The notes under the pieces are model-generated. The model was not told the DNA's origin, did no database searches, and saw nothing but the letters and a program-made list of their open reading frames with translations. From NCBI GenBank assembly GCA_009801085.1, contig VNWV01000008.1, positions 434,001 through 498,000 on the forward strand: a stretch of DNA of 64,000 nt, written 5' to 3'. Shown piece by piece: positions 10,008 to 21,964 of the stretch (the stretch's first letter is position 1; each line of letters begins with the position of its first letter). The stretch comes from Lasiodiplodia sp. COLG20. Its lineage: Eukaryota; Ascomycota; Dothideomycetes; Botryosphaeriales; Botryosphaeriaceae. Position numbers and translations under genes: made by a program.

Positions 10008-12624
10008 CTACAGAATTTCTATAGTCTCGGTATCCCAATCTTGAAAAGGATCTCGCCCCTCGCATTCGCTTGATAGATTATAGAAAATTCCAACTCGGTA
10101 ACACACGTTCTCCTTCTCTGAGGCTTCCAACAGAATGCCATTCATTGTCCGATCTTCAGAGTTTTGTCCGATCGCCAACATATATATATTGTAAAGCCAA
10201 CCAGCCGAATTGGCTGTGAGTACACCGCTGTCTTTCTCTTCCTCGTCATCTTCCTCACTCTCTTCCTCGAATTCTGCCCCGGCGTATTTCCGCCAGTCCT
10301 CCTCATATAAGTCCTCCTCATCTCTTCGATACATTTCCTTGTCCAATACATAGTTGTAATCTTCATCCTTTTCCCTGTCCGCTTCGTATTTTTCCCAATA
10401 TTTTTTCTCATCCTCCGCCTCTACCTCCATGTACTCTTTCTCGTCTTCTTTTTCGTTTTCGTCATCCTTAGCAACGTTATCCATGATGTTCTCCGAGGGA
10501 TTTTCGCTTACATGCCAATCAAATTGACATTCCGCGGTAAAGGTTCCCTCGTCCCATATAATCCAACATTCTCTTGAAGGCTCAGATTGAGCTTTGCGAT
10601 ATATCTTCGAGCCGGGGAGTCGACGTACGAGTCCGCTGATTGACAAATGCCCGGAACTAATGCATCCAAACGGATTTTTCCCTTCCGGAACTGACTCCAT
10701 TTCCACCATGTCGCAGACCGTGATATCTATACTTTTTTTGTACCAACAAACAGCCTGACAATTGCTGACTGGATTTGCCCAGCTCCATGACGGACTAACA
10801 TAGTTGTCCAGAGACGCAATGGAAAGATTGGTCATGTGCTCTTCATAGTGCAGTTTGTGCTGCGTGGGGTGTATTGCCCAGAGTAGTCCTTTCGCTAGAT
10901 CAGACTTCCATAAGCCACATAGGTAATCATCCCCGGTTCTGTTGGATATAATACTTGCGATCGCAGAAAGAGCAGGAAGGACATCGTTTTTGAAAGTCAA
11001 AGACCGTCCCGAGTACAACTCGACTTCATCGTACCAATAAGTGCGCAGAATTTGTTCTTTGCCGATCTGTAGTCCAATACTATGAACCCAGTCACCGGTA
11101 GTAGCGTACCCAATTGGTGTTGATCTGCCGTCGTCCCTCTGGATCATACTGTTACATTCGAAATAGATGCCCGAGTCAGTAAAATAGAGACGCCTTAGGG
11201 ACATAAGCGCCTCTTGAAATGTCCAACCACGGTGGTTCCACTCTGAAGCGTGGATTTCGTATTCCAGCCCGGAATTGGCAGTGGATTTTCGGGATGTGTT
11301 CCGGATAGCGAAAGTGCCTTTGATAGCTGGATCGATAACAGAATTGAAAGAAATATGAACGTAATCTATTGCTGTTCGTTGCTCCAGGAAGCTTTCGCAA
11401 CTCGAGTAGCTCCTTAAGGGAATGATTGTCAGCAACGCATTGCCATACGCGCTGGCCATCCTGGAAGCTTCTTTTTCCCAGTCTTCTTTGTCGTCTTGGA
11501 TGATACAAAGTGCATCAATCCAAATCCATTCTATGCCGATAGCCCGAGTCACCAGAACGGCATCACGGCAGGTTGCAGCCATAGTGTCGAGCGGAATTGC
11601 TTTGAGATGGGGTTCCACGTTGGCTCTCTGAGTTGTGAGGCTGCATTCGGAAGCGTCTCCCCAGCAGTAACTGAGGATGACGTATTTCTCAATTGACAAA
11701 TTCTGGTCCGCGGTGATCACAAGCCGAGGCTGACTAAAGCCATTGCTGATCCGATCTCCCACGTGTATGAGCCGCGTCGGAACTGAGGTATTGAAATTTT
11801 TGTGGTGGCACGACGCTAAACATTCGGAAACTCGGTCAACGATCCACGGCACTTTGTCTGGCGGCAAAGGATAATTTGCAGGAGGCGACTGGGCAATGCT
11901 TAACCAAGTTGCTAATGGTCCTAAGTTTTATGTTAGCGTTACGATACTGACAGTGTTTCATGTCAAGATTACCTTGAGGGGCACATATATCAAAACTAAT
12001 TTGGCTCAACTTCGAGCCGTTCCATATACCGAATTCCAGTTCCAAATTCCATTTGCGGGAAACATTTTCAGGAGAATGGGTATCTTGAACCCAAACATAA
12101 TGGACGTAGTCGAAACGCACGTACCATCCACTTCTCGACAAATGTGCGTGTTTTTGAAGGAGTCTCTTCCGAAACGATCGCCGCAGGAATGCGCAGAGTT
12201 GGCATCCGGCGGCGGCAGTTTCTTCAAGGCCTGGAAAGTCCGGGAGCGTGTCCTGCCGGTTGTATTGGAGCTCCAGCCTTCGTTCTCTAATTCCATCCTC
12301 ATTATACCTTTCCAAAACCCGGTTGTCGTCAAAAGACAGGATGGCGTTATTTGGATCGGATTCGTATACATGTCCACCATGTGTAGAGTCGTCGAACTCT
12401 AGTACTTTGCAGTACTGACAGAGATTCGATTTGGCGCAGCCGTTCCGGTTGGCATTTTGAGTGCGACCGTGGTGCTGACGCAGTTGAGTTTCTGCTCGCA
12501 GAATAGCCGATAAAGCCTCAGAAAGCGGGGCAACGTGGTGTCGCAGCATCGTGCACGATCGGGAGCAGAGGCTGCAGAATTTTCCGCAGTGATTCTGACA
12601 AGTCTCGTTGGATAGCTGTGTCAA
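10008..12624 (-). CDS. HET-domain protein, intact
   Basis: There are two exons, 12624-11973 and 11911-10008. The intron (donor GTAATC, acceptor CCATTAG, 61 bp) is placed by phase and gives 851 aa. The N-terminus has Cys pairs (CSLCSRSC, CQYC) and CQLCAFLRRSF. The HET core holds PTRLIHVGD, KYVILSYCWG (about residue 293), WIDALCIIQDD (about 350) and HRGWTFQEALMSLRRL. Downstream is the family's W..-V..YS.R.LT-like helix. The C-terminus has an unusual Asp/Glu/Lys/Tyr-rich stretch of roughly 100 residues (about 690-790), probably disordered. HET domains drive cell death when triggered by a recognition partner. There is no NTPase or repeat domain in this protein. It is the only apparently complete HET gene in the first 19 kb. 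Confidence 0.9.
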
Positions 12625-13473
12625 AGGTTAACGTTAGAGTGGTCGCAGCTTGGTGCTTCTCGCTTGGGTAGGGTCAAACCATGAGAGCCTGTATGGGGTT
12701 CCAGTATGCAAGGCTGACGCGCAACTTGGATGACGTGGCAGGAAACCTCATGAGCCAGGCTGTATGTAAGCAGCCAGGTACATGATGTTTTATATCAACT
12801 ACCGGGCGCCTTTGTTCACCTCAGAAGCTCGATAAACTGACAAATCTACCCTATCAGGTTTCTAAGTCTTCCGATAAATTAGGAGGTGTTTTGGATGTTT
12901 CTCTTAAATTATCAACAGCAACCGTGGAATTAAGGTGGTCCTTGGTATGCCGAATGCATATGTACCTCACATGATATTTTGTCGTTCAATCAGCTGCCTC
13001 CATATCACTGGTATACAAGTCAACCACAAAAGCCAAATTTCTACATAAGCTATATATGATCCACATTTTAACACTATCATTGCATCGTCCGGTTGTTTGA
13101 GACTCGCCAGCCTTACCAATTTCTTTTTTTTTACAAAAGATATAGAACTTGGCGAGGAATGTAATGTTCCACATCATTAATTTATAGAGTTCATGATTAG
13201 CGAGCGGAGTACGCCAATCTATGTGTTCTATTCTTGATGAATCTTATTGCCTACTTGAAAAGCTACCACGCAATACAGACCGCATGCGACCAATGATATA
13301 GCAGTATCTGGCGCTGCATATTGCGTTGGGGATCGATGCCTTACGGATTTTACAATCAACCTGATTTTCCACCATCTGGGTAATAGTTCAAATCAACTTT
13401 GGTATCTATGATTAACACGTATGTCTTGCGACCATCTCTCTATCTACATCCGCCACGCGATGCCGCAAACACC
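12625..13473. other. AT-rich intergenic
   Basis: This region holds the upstream sequence of the HET gene and the downstream sequence of the lipocalin-like gene. It is AT-rich (especially 12,800-13,400) with no coding motifs on either strand. Confidence 0.55.
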
Positions 13474-14159
13474 TCAAATCTTCTCCCACCACAAGCTCAA
13501 CTTCGTCCCCTTCCCCAGATCCGAATGCAACTGCAACAACGTCCCCTCACCACCCGACCTATTCCCGCCACAAAAAACCAGCTCAAAATCCCGCGGCTGG
13601 TACGTCCCCACGAAGCTCGGCAGCGTCGCCACATCCAACGGCCCGTGCACGACCTGGCCCTCGACGCCTCCGCGCTCCGTCGCGACGACGGGCACGGAGG
13701 CGTTGAGGCGGTACGGCCCCGTGTACGCGATCGAGTGCTTGCCGACGCGCGCCCAGTCGGCGTCGGCGCGCGGCGCGCGGTCCTGCCAGGTCAGGTTCTG
13801 GGGGCGGTCGTGCGGCGTGGTCGAGGCGAGGACCGCGGCCATGTAGCCGTCCGGGTGGTAGTGCACGAGGCCGGTCGGGTGGGGGCCGAGGCCGGGGTCG
13901 AGGTTGGGAACGCCGTTTTGGGTGCTAGGAGCGAGGGGGGGGTGGTCAGCGGTGGTTCGTATTGTACCCACAAAAAATTATTTAAAAAGATGGGCGTTTG
14001 CTGGATGGGGAAGGAGAAGGACTGGATTGGGAATGGCTGGACGGGAGTTGCGCAGGTGGCGTGGTGCCTTGTAGGGCTGATTGGGAGGGGAACGAACCTT
14101 GAGATGTTTAACAGTGACCACGTCCCCACGAGCAGCGAGAGAGCGTTTTCGGGATGCAT
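13474..14159 (-). CDS. Lipocalin-like domain protein
   Basis: Exon 1 (14159-14098) encodes LLVGTWSLLN. Exon 2 (13924-13474) encodes the rest of a roughly 170-aa protein. The intron (GTTCGT...CTCCTAG, 173 bp) is the simplest phase-consistent solution, and others are possible. The order is GTW near the start, GPHPTGLVHYHPDGYMAAVL, then a central YTGPYRLN and the C-terminal FVGTYQPRDFELVF. This matches the fungal lipocalin-like (Lipocalin_5) domain: GTW.L, P.G.L.Y..DG.M.A, and Y.G.Y strands of a small beta-barrel. Members often lie in secondary-metabolite or oxidative clusters and are thought to bind small hydrophobic molecules. Here the neighbours are HET and NACHT genes, so the context does not suggest a substrate. 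There is no signal peptide. Confidence 0.7.
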
Positions 14160-15439
14160 TTTGGATATTTTGGTTGATGATGGTAGGACGGTGAATTTGT
14201 GAATGGTTTTGTGTTTGTCTGGTCTGCTCTTGCTGGATGATGCTGTTGGGATTGCTCGGAATTCACTTCTTTTTATAAGGACGCTGGAGCGAAGGTTTCA
14301 GCCGCACATCGCCTGCGTGTGATTCTTAGCAACACTGCCTCCATGGTTCCTAATAACACCGCCTCCACGAGGCCGCCCATTGTCTGACATGATGTGGTAG
14401 ACTTCATGGTCAGCTACGTTTAGCGAGGTCAGAAATCCTTACTTATCCTTATGGGAATGTGGCCACCAAGAGCAGTGGAAGCAGTTATTTATACACACAA
14501 AAATACTGCGTTGGAGACCACAAAGAACTATATTTCACCTTCAGCTTTCGCTGTATGTATTTGGTTACGGACTATGAGTCCGTGCTATGACGTACTTTAC
14601 CATAAAAAAATGTATGTTCACGAAGCGGCTCAGCTCGTCAGATGAATCCAGCCTCATGGGCATATTCCATCAGGATTCTACAGTACCATGGGACCATTCC
14701 GTCGGCAACCCAACAATCAGCAACTTCCAGAAGTAATCAGAGGAGTGTGAGACACTTCCTGAATATTCAAGAATATCAACCGTCTACACTTTCGCCCTTT
14801 CATCAAACAAGGGCATCAATCCTGCAACTCCAAAGAGAAAGTGGTGTACAACACAGCCCCCTTGACTGAAACTTCATCCAGCACGGCTTTCTTTGAAAGC
14901 CACCCTGTAGCCCCCATTCGAGTTCTTTCTTGGACAATATTCTATCTTAAGAAGACCCATGCTGTGGCAATTCAGAACCACGTGGTTGCGCAATGTTGGA
15001 CATATGACGGACAAAGTACGGGGTGCCTTTCAACATCTGTAAATCATCTGGACCTCTCCGTATACTCAGCCGCATCCTACATCTATCCTGTTTCTGAGTC
15101 AATTCTACTCGCCTCCTACCAGAACAACGCAATAGCCGGTGGAGTCAAGAAAGGCCAAGAAGCCTGTCGGAATGTGTAAGTGGCCCCACAAATCCTCGAT
15201 ATTGGCTTACAACCCAGAATGACAACGCTAATAACGTGCATGCTTGCATTCATACCGAAGATATGAATTACTATATTCTAGCCGCTTAAAAATATTGTTG
15301 TGAGAGATGTATGTAACAGCTTCAAAAGCTACAAATAATTGGAGATGACTTCCAAATGATAAGCATCCAAACGCAGTCTAACTTGCATAAAGAAATACGC
15401 CCGGACGTTACTAACCCCATCCCTAACTCAGAGTTCCTG
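14160..15439. other. 1.3 kb without a convincing gene
   Basis: An open frame of 112 codons on the plus strand (14841-15179) has no recognisable motif or signal peptide and is not called as a gene. The rest is AT-rich. This stretch includes the promoter of the lipocalin-like gene and the 3' flank of the NACHT gene. Confidence 0.5.
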
Positions 15440-18400
15440 TTACTCTCTGTGGTGCGTCCGTTTTTGGGGGAGATTTCCGTCTGCACGGCTTTTGTTCTGA
15501 ATGGTGGAATCCAGTCTCTCCTGCGGTTGCAATTCGTTCAGGACAACAAAAACTTCCCTCAAAACCTCCAGTGTGTGCGGGCGCGACTGTTTCTTTGATG
15601 CTACCTCCCAAAGATCGAAACTGGTCCTGCACCATGGATCAAAGCGGAAGTCAGAGATTGGGCCCCTTGAACATTCCTCGTCAGTATCTTGAGTGTCCCA
15701 GAGCGGTCGATTCGAGCTCAGTATTGTTGTTCCTAGATGATCGAGGACTCCATTCGAGACGTCCCACGAGGTTCCATTTGCCACATGAGAGGGATCATTG
15801 AGTCCGAAGCTATCAGTGAAAATTTCTCTGAACTCAGGTTTTGCTTTCAGCTGAACGTTATTGAAATGGACCTTGCTTTGGTATCCTTTTTCGCTCATTT
15901 TGCTCAATAGTCTTTGGCCGACGACATTGCTTTGGAAGTAGCTCGCAACGAGAGGCAGAGGCTCCGATTCAAAGTCAAACTCTACTATGAATTCGTCTGT
16001 CATTCTGCGCTCTCCTCTAGCATAGAACTTGATAATGTGTTTCAATTTTTGTATCAACTGCCGCGGGTTCGCATGGTGGTCAATGAATCCCTGGGTCAAA
16101 TCTGCCCACGACGCAACTGTGTCCGTGTTATGCCGCGATTGCGCTATTTCCTCGAAGCTATCGTAGAATTCTGCCGTCAACATTCTCAAAAGATGGGACC
16201 ATGCTGTCTCTCCAGTCACAAATCTTTCAAGAATACGTCGTGGGCCGCTCAAAGTATCACTTCTTTCCAACTCACGGACAACGCATACCATTCCGGTATT
16301 GGGGCAGCTGCCTGCTTGCAGCATCTCCAATATCAGTGATGCTCGTGCTCGGAAATCTTTGACGGCGAACATATCGTCTTCTATACAGGCAGACGGAGTC
16401 AAGGCCTGTTCGTCCCTCCAATAGGATGTGAAACTTTTGAAACGGCCATCTCTTGGACCGGTCAGCCCGTTCAATGTACAATTTAGAGCAGTTGTACATT
16501 CTTTATGGGATAAATGGGGCAGCCTCGCCAATGCAGTATGCACAAGGCCAGAGTATGCACAGAGTTCGGCGAGAGAAGTCATATTTCCACTTCTGAAGGC
16601 GTAAGAATTTAGACGACGTGCTTCTGGAGATAATAGTACACACCAGTGTACTTCTGGTGTAAAATCTTCCTCTTCGGCCGAGACGTGCAGTAAGGTTCGG
16701 GCTTGGATGTCAAGTCTCTCCAACATAGCTTGTTGTGCAGTGCATCGATCCAGCTCCACACATCGGATCGATAGCAGAACTAAAATAAGGTAGTTTGTAG
16801 CACGACCAATATTGCTGAACTTCGATGGACTTTGCGTTCCTTGAATCATGATTTCAAGCATGTCAATGCACGCTTCTGCTCGGGCTACCAATGGGTCCCA
16901 TTGATATGACGATTCTGTGGGGGAAATATCAAGAACTTCAGGGTATTCGTGGAAGAAGTCGAAGACTGTCCTGTGGAGAAACTCCACGTATACAATTTCA
17001 GCTTCTTCCAAAGAATGAAGTTGCGGTTTGGAAAATGTGTTTGATAAGTTTTTCCGGCGCCTGCCGCGGTCCCCAAACTGAAAGTGCAAGAGACCCCCAC
17101 ACCTCTGCTGTAGATGGAGAAAAGTTCGATTGCATTCTTTCAATACCGAATCGAGGTCGATGACTTCGTTCGAGCTTGTTCTTTGTAGCTTCTTTTTCTG
17201 TCCAAAATCTACGCAGGACATGAATAAGACAGATGGTTTCAGTTCCTCGCTCGAGTATTTCAAAAGCAAGAGGGTGAAAATTTGCTTCGCTTGAGTTCTG
17301 TATCTCTTTTCGATGCGAGTTATGATTGTTCCATAAAGCTCTTTGAGCTTGGCTGGTAATTCTTTGATTCGTGACTGCAGCTCGTCATGGTCATCGCCAT
17401 TTTCGATCCCGTCGAGAATAGATGCAGTTGCCAGGCTGACCCAAAGGAAGACCCCTTCAGCTTTGCGAACGAGTGAATTGGCAATGCTCCAGGTCTCATT
17501 ATCGGATAATGGCACTGAAGAGGATACCGCATTGATTTTCCCAGAGACAAAGCATCGAATGTCAATCTTCGTGAGCTCTTGGAGGCGAATATGGGGATTT
17601 GGGCTCAATCGCCCGTTGAATACCGCCCAAGGACGGCTACTGATGACACATTTGAGGTTTTTATTCGCAGTGATTGCACACAGCAAGTCCAATAACTGTG
17701 TCGGGTCTCCCATGGACTCGTCCATTCCATCAACAAAGAGGCAAACCTTCAACTGCAAAAGAGTGTTTTGCGATACAATTGCAGAAATCACATCAACCAA
17801 AGCGCTTTCAGTCCACTCTTGGCGCCCGACATGGTGTTCGGTGCCAAAGAAACTTATCAAGGCGGGACATGCTGACAAGAGCTGGTAAAGTATCGATCGG
17901 AGAAGACCGATCCGGGAGCGTTGAAGTTCATTGCCTTGCGACCAGAAAAAGTGAGTGGCCATCAAAGCCTTGGAACCGCCACACCATGTGTTTAATTCTG
18001 TTCGCATGCTTTCTTGCTCGCTGACGAATTTGATGAAGGTCGATTTGCCCGATCCAGCTTTCCCAGAAATCCAGTATAGGCCATTCCCCGCTCGAAGCCA
18101 TTCCAGCAGATTGGGACTTTCTGCACTTGGATGTTCCTCTTGCTTCAGCTGTTCCGGGAACTTCAAGGCCCATTTGTACGTGCCTGGGTAACTAGACGGT
18201 ATCTGATCGCGGCGCGAGAACATGGTCGGAAATAGTAAACTGGAAAGGAGTAGATGGATTTGCGGGGGGTCGTGATCGAGCTTTCCAAGAGAAGTCCCAC
18301 CCTGGAGGATGCTGATTGCCGCCGCTATGTCCGCGCTTTGATTTTGTAGGATTTTCATGCTTTGGTTTTGGTTGTCCAGGATCTGGCTCAATTCTGTCTT

Positions 18401-18940
18401 CCCATTTTCCATTTTGAGGGCGAGGTTTTGAACTCCATCGCTTAGGTTGTCGAAATTCTGATCCATACGAAGTGCTGTAAGGTTCATGTTCTTTCTACAA
18501 GTAGATGTTATTTGATATATTGAAAACTCTGAGGAAGCAAGAATTTACCTCATTCCAACCAGCAACTGGGTCTCGAGAACTCTTTGGCAGAATGCGAGTT
18601 CCTCCTCCAGTTTCTTGATGCCGGGTCCCTTGAAAGGAGCTTGTATCGCCAGCTTCAACTTATTGGCGTCGTCTGTGGGCCCCAGTTTTTTCAACAGTTT
18701 GTCTGCTGCGGTCTCGCATGTTTGTGCGATTTGGAGAAGAGACTGATCTTCAGCGGTGATTGGTTGGGGCTGCAGCGACAGCTGCTTTTGAAGCGAGCCA
18801 GTGGCGCTCTGGAAGTTCGCAGCCGCATCCCTCTGGGTCTGGTAGATTTCACCACCCTTGAGTACGTCAATGACCTGGCGGCCCCAGACGACGACCTGAA
18901 TGATGTTTACAGCCAAAGAGAGAGCTGTGATTCCATCCAT
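15440..18940 (-). CDS. NACHT-domain STAND/NLR-like protein
   Basis: There are two exons (18940-18549 and 18494-15440) joined in phase across a 54-bp intron (GTAAAT...TTGTAG), giving 1148 aa. The N-terminus (1-130) starts MDGITALSLAVNIIQVVVWG and is helical, like the N-terminal domains that precede NACHT in many fungal STAND proteins. Some of those are HeLo-like cell-death domains, but membership here is not proven. The NACHT core has Walker A GKAGSGKST (about 275-283), Walker B VCLFVDGMDE (about 381-390) and CVISSRPW. A conserved post-NACHT motif, VEFLHRTVFDFF (about 635-645), is typical of the DUF7791 region. No WD40, ankyrin or TPR repeats are recognisable in the last 450 residues. These proteins are signal-transducing NTPases of fungal non-self recognition. 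It is divergently transcribed from the HET gene at 19396. Confidence 0.9.
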
Positions 18941-19395
18941 TTGCCCGATTCTCGTCCGTAATCAGAGGGTCGCTCGAGCTTGAAGGTTTCGTGACAGGAT
19001 AATTATCGCACTAACAGCGGTCAGCTTGGGAGTCGTATACTATGTTCGCGCTCTTGCACAGCCCTCTCCCAGAAATCTTACCTGCTATCGTGTCTATTCT
19101 TAATTGGTGGCTGGAGTGACACAACACCGAAGAGAGTCCTGCACGGCTGACTTCTGCAGTCGCTTTAACTAATCGGTGCATCTATTGATTGGATAATCCC
19201 GCCCGGCTTTGCATATGTTTCAGTACATCCCACCGGTTCTATTTTCTCGCCCCCACTTACGTTGCTTATGCTGCGCCTCGACACATTCCTAATTCGTAAC
19301 AAAGTGCGGGGCTGCGGGGCCGCGGGGCATCGCTAGCTGTTCTTCAATTTAGTCTGTCGCTCCGGTTCCCTTCTCTCATCTATCGCAACACCAGA
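18941..19395. promoter_or_regulatory. Shared divergent promoter between NACHT and HET genes
   Basis: This 455-bp interval lies between two divergent ATGs. It holds CT-rich tracts (19240-19260 and 19360-19390, just before the HET start), consistent with a fungal promoter. No specific operator can be named. A bidirectional promoter would let the receptor-like NTPase and the HET protein be co-expressed, which is inference. Confidence 0.5.
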
Positions 19396-21843
19396 ATGTC
19401 CTCGTCTGGATCTTACAGGCGGTCTCCCAGCACTGCTGGATTTCACACCAATCGAGATGAATCAGACTCGGCCAATAGCCTTTGCCAACGCTGCTCTGAG
19501 CTTGAATTATCCCGCGACAAGTTCATTGTACGGGACCAAGACACGAAACCAGGCCTCGAACGTTACGACCCTGCTGGTCTTCAAGCAACCCAACTCGGTT
19601 TTCTCGATGAGATTTATCGGCGAACAAAGTGTCCGCTTTGTAGGCTCATTTTTCGCGCAACCTCCTCCCAGGACGGACAGGGTCTGGGCACTATAGGCTA
19701 CGATGGCCTGACAATCGAAGGCGAAAGAGTCTCTTGCTTTTTGGAGTGGCAGTTGGATGGAAGAGAAGCAAGAGATAAGGATCTGCCATCACATTCCTGG
19801 AAAGCGAGAACACGCCGGATTCGAATATTCAGCAAGGTTGCAGCTTTTCCGGATGCTCATATCGTTCTCACAGAGGAGGCTTCCCAAGGAGATCCGAGCT
19901 TCTTTGGCCAAAAGATCCATTCCGCTGAAGTCGACATTGATCTCTTGCGCCGCTGGATGAATCTGTGTGAGAACTATCATGGAACCAGCTGCCATGATCC
20001 TCAGACGCGGCCTTTCGGAGGTCAGAAGCTCAGGCTCATTGACGTAAACAAAATGTGTCTTGTGGAAGAACCGGCCAGTTGCAGATATGTGGCTTTGAGC
20101 TATGTATGGGGCAGACCTACTGTAAAAACACAAACGCTTCAAGGCAATTCTCACGACGCATTATACATCGAGAGAGCTTTCGAACATCCACCGCTGGATC
20201 AAACCATTCGGGCTGCCATTGAACTCTGTAAAGTCTTGGATGTGGACTATCTTTGGGTTGACCGGCTGTGTATAATACAGGATGATTTGGAAGATAAGCT
20301 TCACCTCATCATAAACATGGATTCGATATTCGGCAACTCTGTGCTCACAGTTTGCGCAGCATCCGGCAGTGACTCAAATGCTGGTTTACCAGGATTCTGT
20401 CCGAAAGAGCGAAAGATCGATCAATATATCGAAAGGATCGCCGACATGGACCTCATGGCACTCTGGACTCCTGAGGAGCACATTCAGAAGAGTTCCTGGA
20501 ACAAACGAGCCTGGGTTTTTCAGGAGAGGCTATTGACAAGGCGGGCCATGATCTTTACCAGTAATCGCGTCTTCTTTCAGTGTCGTCAAAGCACGTGGAC
20601 AGAAGAGATCAACGCAAACGGAAAGCTTTTGTCTTGGAATCTCGACAGAATAAATGCACCACTGTCATTGGTGCAGGAGAATCCACTTCGATATTACAGC
20701 AACTGCGTCAGGTTATATACTGTGAGGAGTTTGTCATTATTGAACGACAAGCTCAACGCTTTTGAAGGAATCACAGCGTCTCTTGAAGAGCATCTAGGAT
20801 CGAAGTTTTTCTGCGGCCTCCCAACGGCATTTTTCGATTGGGCACTACTCTGGGAACCGTTGGAGCCACTGTCTAGGATTTCCTCGAAAGACCCCTACTT
20901 CCCAAGCTGGGCGTGGTGTGGATGGGTGGGAGGTGTTGAATGGAGATCTTCAACGACGTCCGGCTGTCTCCTAAATCTTCATGAGTGGCTGATCAAGCAC
21001 ACATGGATTACCTGGAGAACTGGCGTTGCGGAAAACGATGGGTCAGACCTAGTCTGGGACGCCTCGCGAGAGGTTCAGTGTCGATCCTCGCGATCAGTTC
21101 GAGGTCGTTGGCTTGGGTACAGCCTTGAAAGCACTGCGGATGACTGCGACGAATACGGCCGAGCGTCGCATCAGCTTGGTACAGGTATTGAAGCGTCACC
21201 TAGTGGATCCAGAACAGTTCTGTCCTTCCGCACTCACTCGGCCTTCTTTACTCTATCGAGAAAGAACATGTCTTCTGGGGCCTTCGCATCCAAGCTTCAC
21301 CCCGGCCTGCACCGTCTGGGAATTTTGGACAACAACGGCGATTGGTGCGGCACTATAGTTCTGGACGATTCCTGGCTTACCAGAATTGGCAAGCCATTGC
21401 AGTTCATCGCCATTTCAGAGGCTCGAGACTTCTCTCTTGAAGAATACGATAGCTGGACGTACTACATTCCCAAAGAGCGAGAACAGTCTGAGTGGGACGT
21501 TTATTTCGCACTACTTGTTGAGAGGAGCGAGGAAAATTTGTTTTTTAGACGAGTTGGGTTGGCAAAGATCTTCAAATCTGCTTTTCATGGTAACTCGGTG
21601 GAGCCTGGATACAGTTGGCAGCATATTATGCTTGGATGGGTTGATTTCACACTCTTAAAGACTGCCGATGTGCCCAAGGAGGCGGAATTGGAGAAAGTCG
21701 ATCCTGAGGTGTGGAATTTCATAGCCCCCTCCGTCTCGACTCTTTATGCGCTTCAACGTGCACTGCATAGTAGGGCTACCGAGACTCGACAGAATGATAC
21801 ACATGCTTTTCTTGAGATATATCATACGAGATCAACGAGATGA
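19396..21843 (+). CDS. HET-domain protein, intact single exon
   Basis: This is an 815-aa frame without introns. The N-terminal segment has CQRCSELELSRDKF and CPLCRLIFRA, typical of the Cys-containing region before a HET domain. The HET core holds RYVALSYVWG (231-240), YLWVDRLCIIQDD (285-297), the SVLTVCAASGSDSNAGLPGF strand-loop and NKRAWVFQERLLTRR (369-383). Arg replaces the common Ala or Ser in WVDRLCI. After the core, LNDKLNAFEGITASLEEHL and FFDWALLWEP match the usual C-terminal helices. The HET domain is a TIR-related effector fold whose activation kills incompatible heterokaryons. It is head-to-head with the NACHT gene and tail-to-tail (121 bp) with the AAA gene. Confidence 0.93.
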   Translation: MSSSGSYRRSPSTAGFHTNRDESDSANSLCQRCSELELSRDKFIVRDQDTKPGLERYDPAGLQATQLGFLDEIYRRTKCPLCRLIFRATSSQDGQGLGTIGYDGLTIEGERVSCFLEWQLDGREARDKDLPSHSWKARTRRIRIFSKVAAFPDAHIVLTEEASQGDPSFFGQKIHSAEVDIDLLRRWMNLCENYHGTSCHDPQTRPFGGQKLRLIDVNKMCLVEEPASCRYVALSYVWGRPTVKTQTLQGNSHDALYIERAFEHPPLDQTIRAAIELCKVLDVDYLWVDRLCIIQDDLEDKLHLIINMDSIFGNSVLTVCAASGSDSNAGLPGFCPKERKIDQYIERIADMDLMALWTPEEHIQKSSWNKRAWVFQERLLTRRAMIFTSNRVFFQCRQSTWTEEINANGKLLSWNLDRINAPLSLVQENPLRYYSNCVRLYTVRSLSLLNDKLNAFEGITASLEEHLGSKFFCGLPTAFFDWALLWEPLEPLSRISSKDPYFPSWAWCGWVGGVEWRSSTTSGCLLNLHEWLIKHTWITWRTGVAENDGSDLVWDASREVQCRSSRSVRGRWLGYSLESTADDCDEYGRASHQLGTGIEASPSGSRTVLSFRTHSAFFTLSRKNMSSGAFASKLHPGLHRLGILDNNGDWCGTIVLDDSWLTRIGKPLQFIAISEARDFSLEEYDSWTYYIPKEREQSEWDVYFALLVERSEENLFFRRVGLAKIFKSAFHGNSVEPGYSWQHIMLGWVDFTLLKTADVPKEAELEKVDPEVWNFIAPSVSTLYALQRALHSRATETRQNDTHAFLEIYHTRSTR

Positions 21844-21964
21844 ACGAGATGAACATGAGGTTACAACAAATGATATTTTTTGACGATGTACTTTCCGAAA
21901 GGCGACACTCGATTGATCAATGAGGGTAGCTGAAGCTATCGGCCGACCTGATTCAGACTCAGGC

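Noticed and set aside
14841..15179. 112-codon plus-strand frame as a small secreted protein
   Set aside because: No signal peptide and no Cys pattern of an effector.
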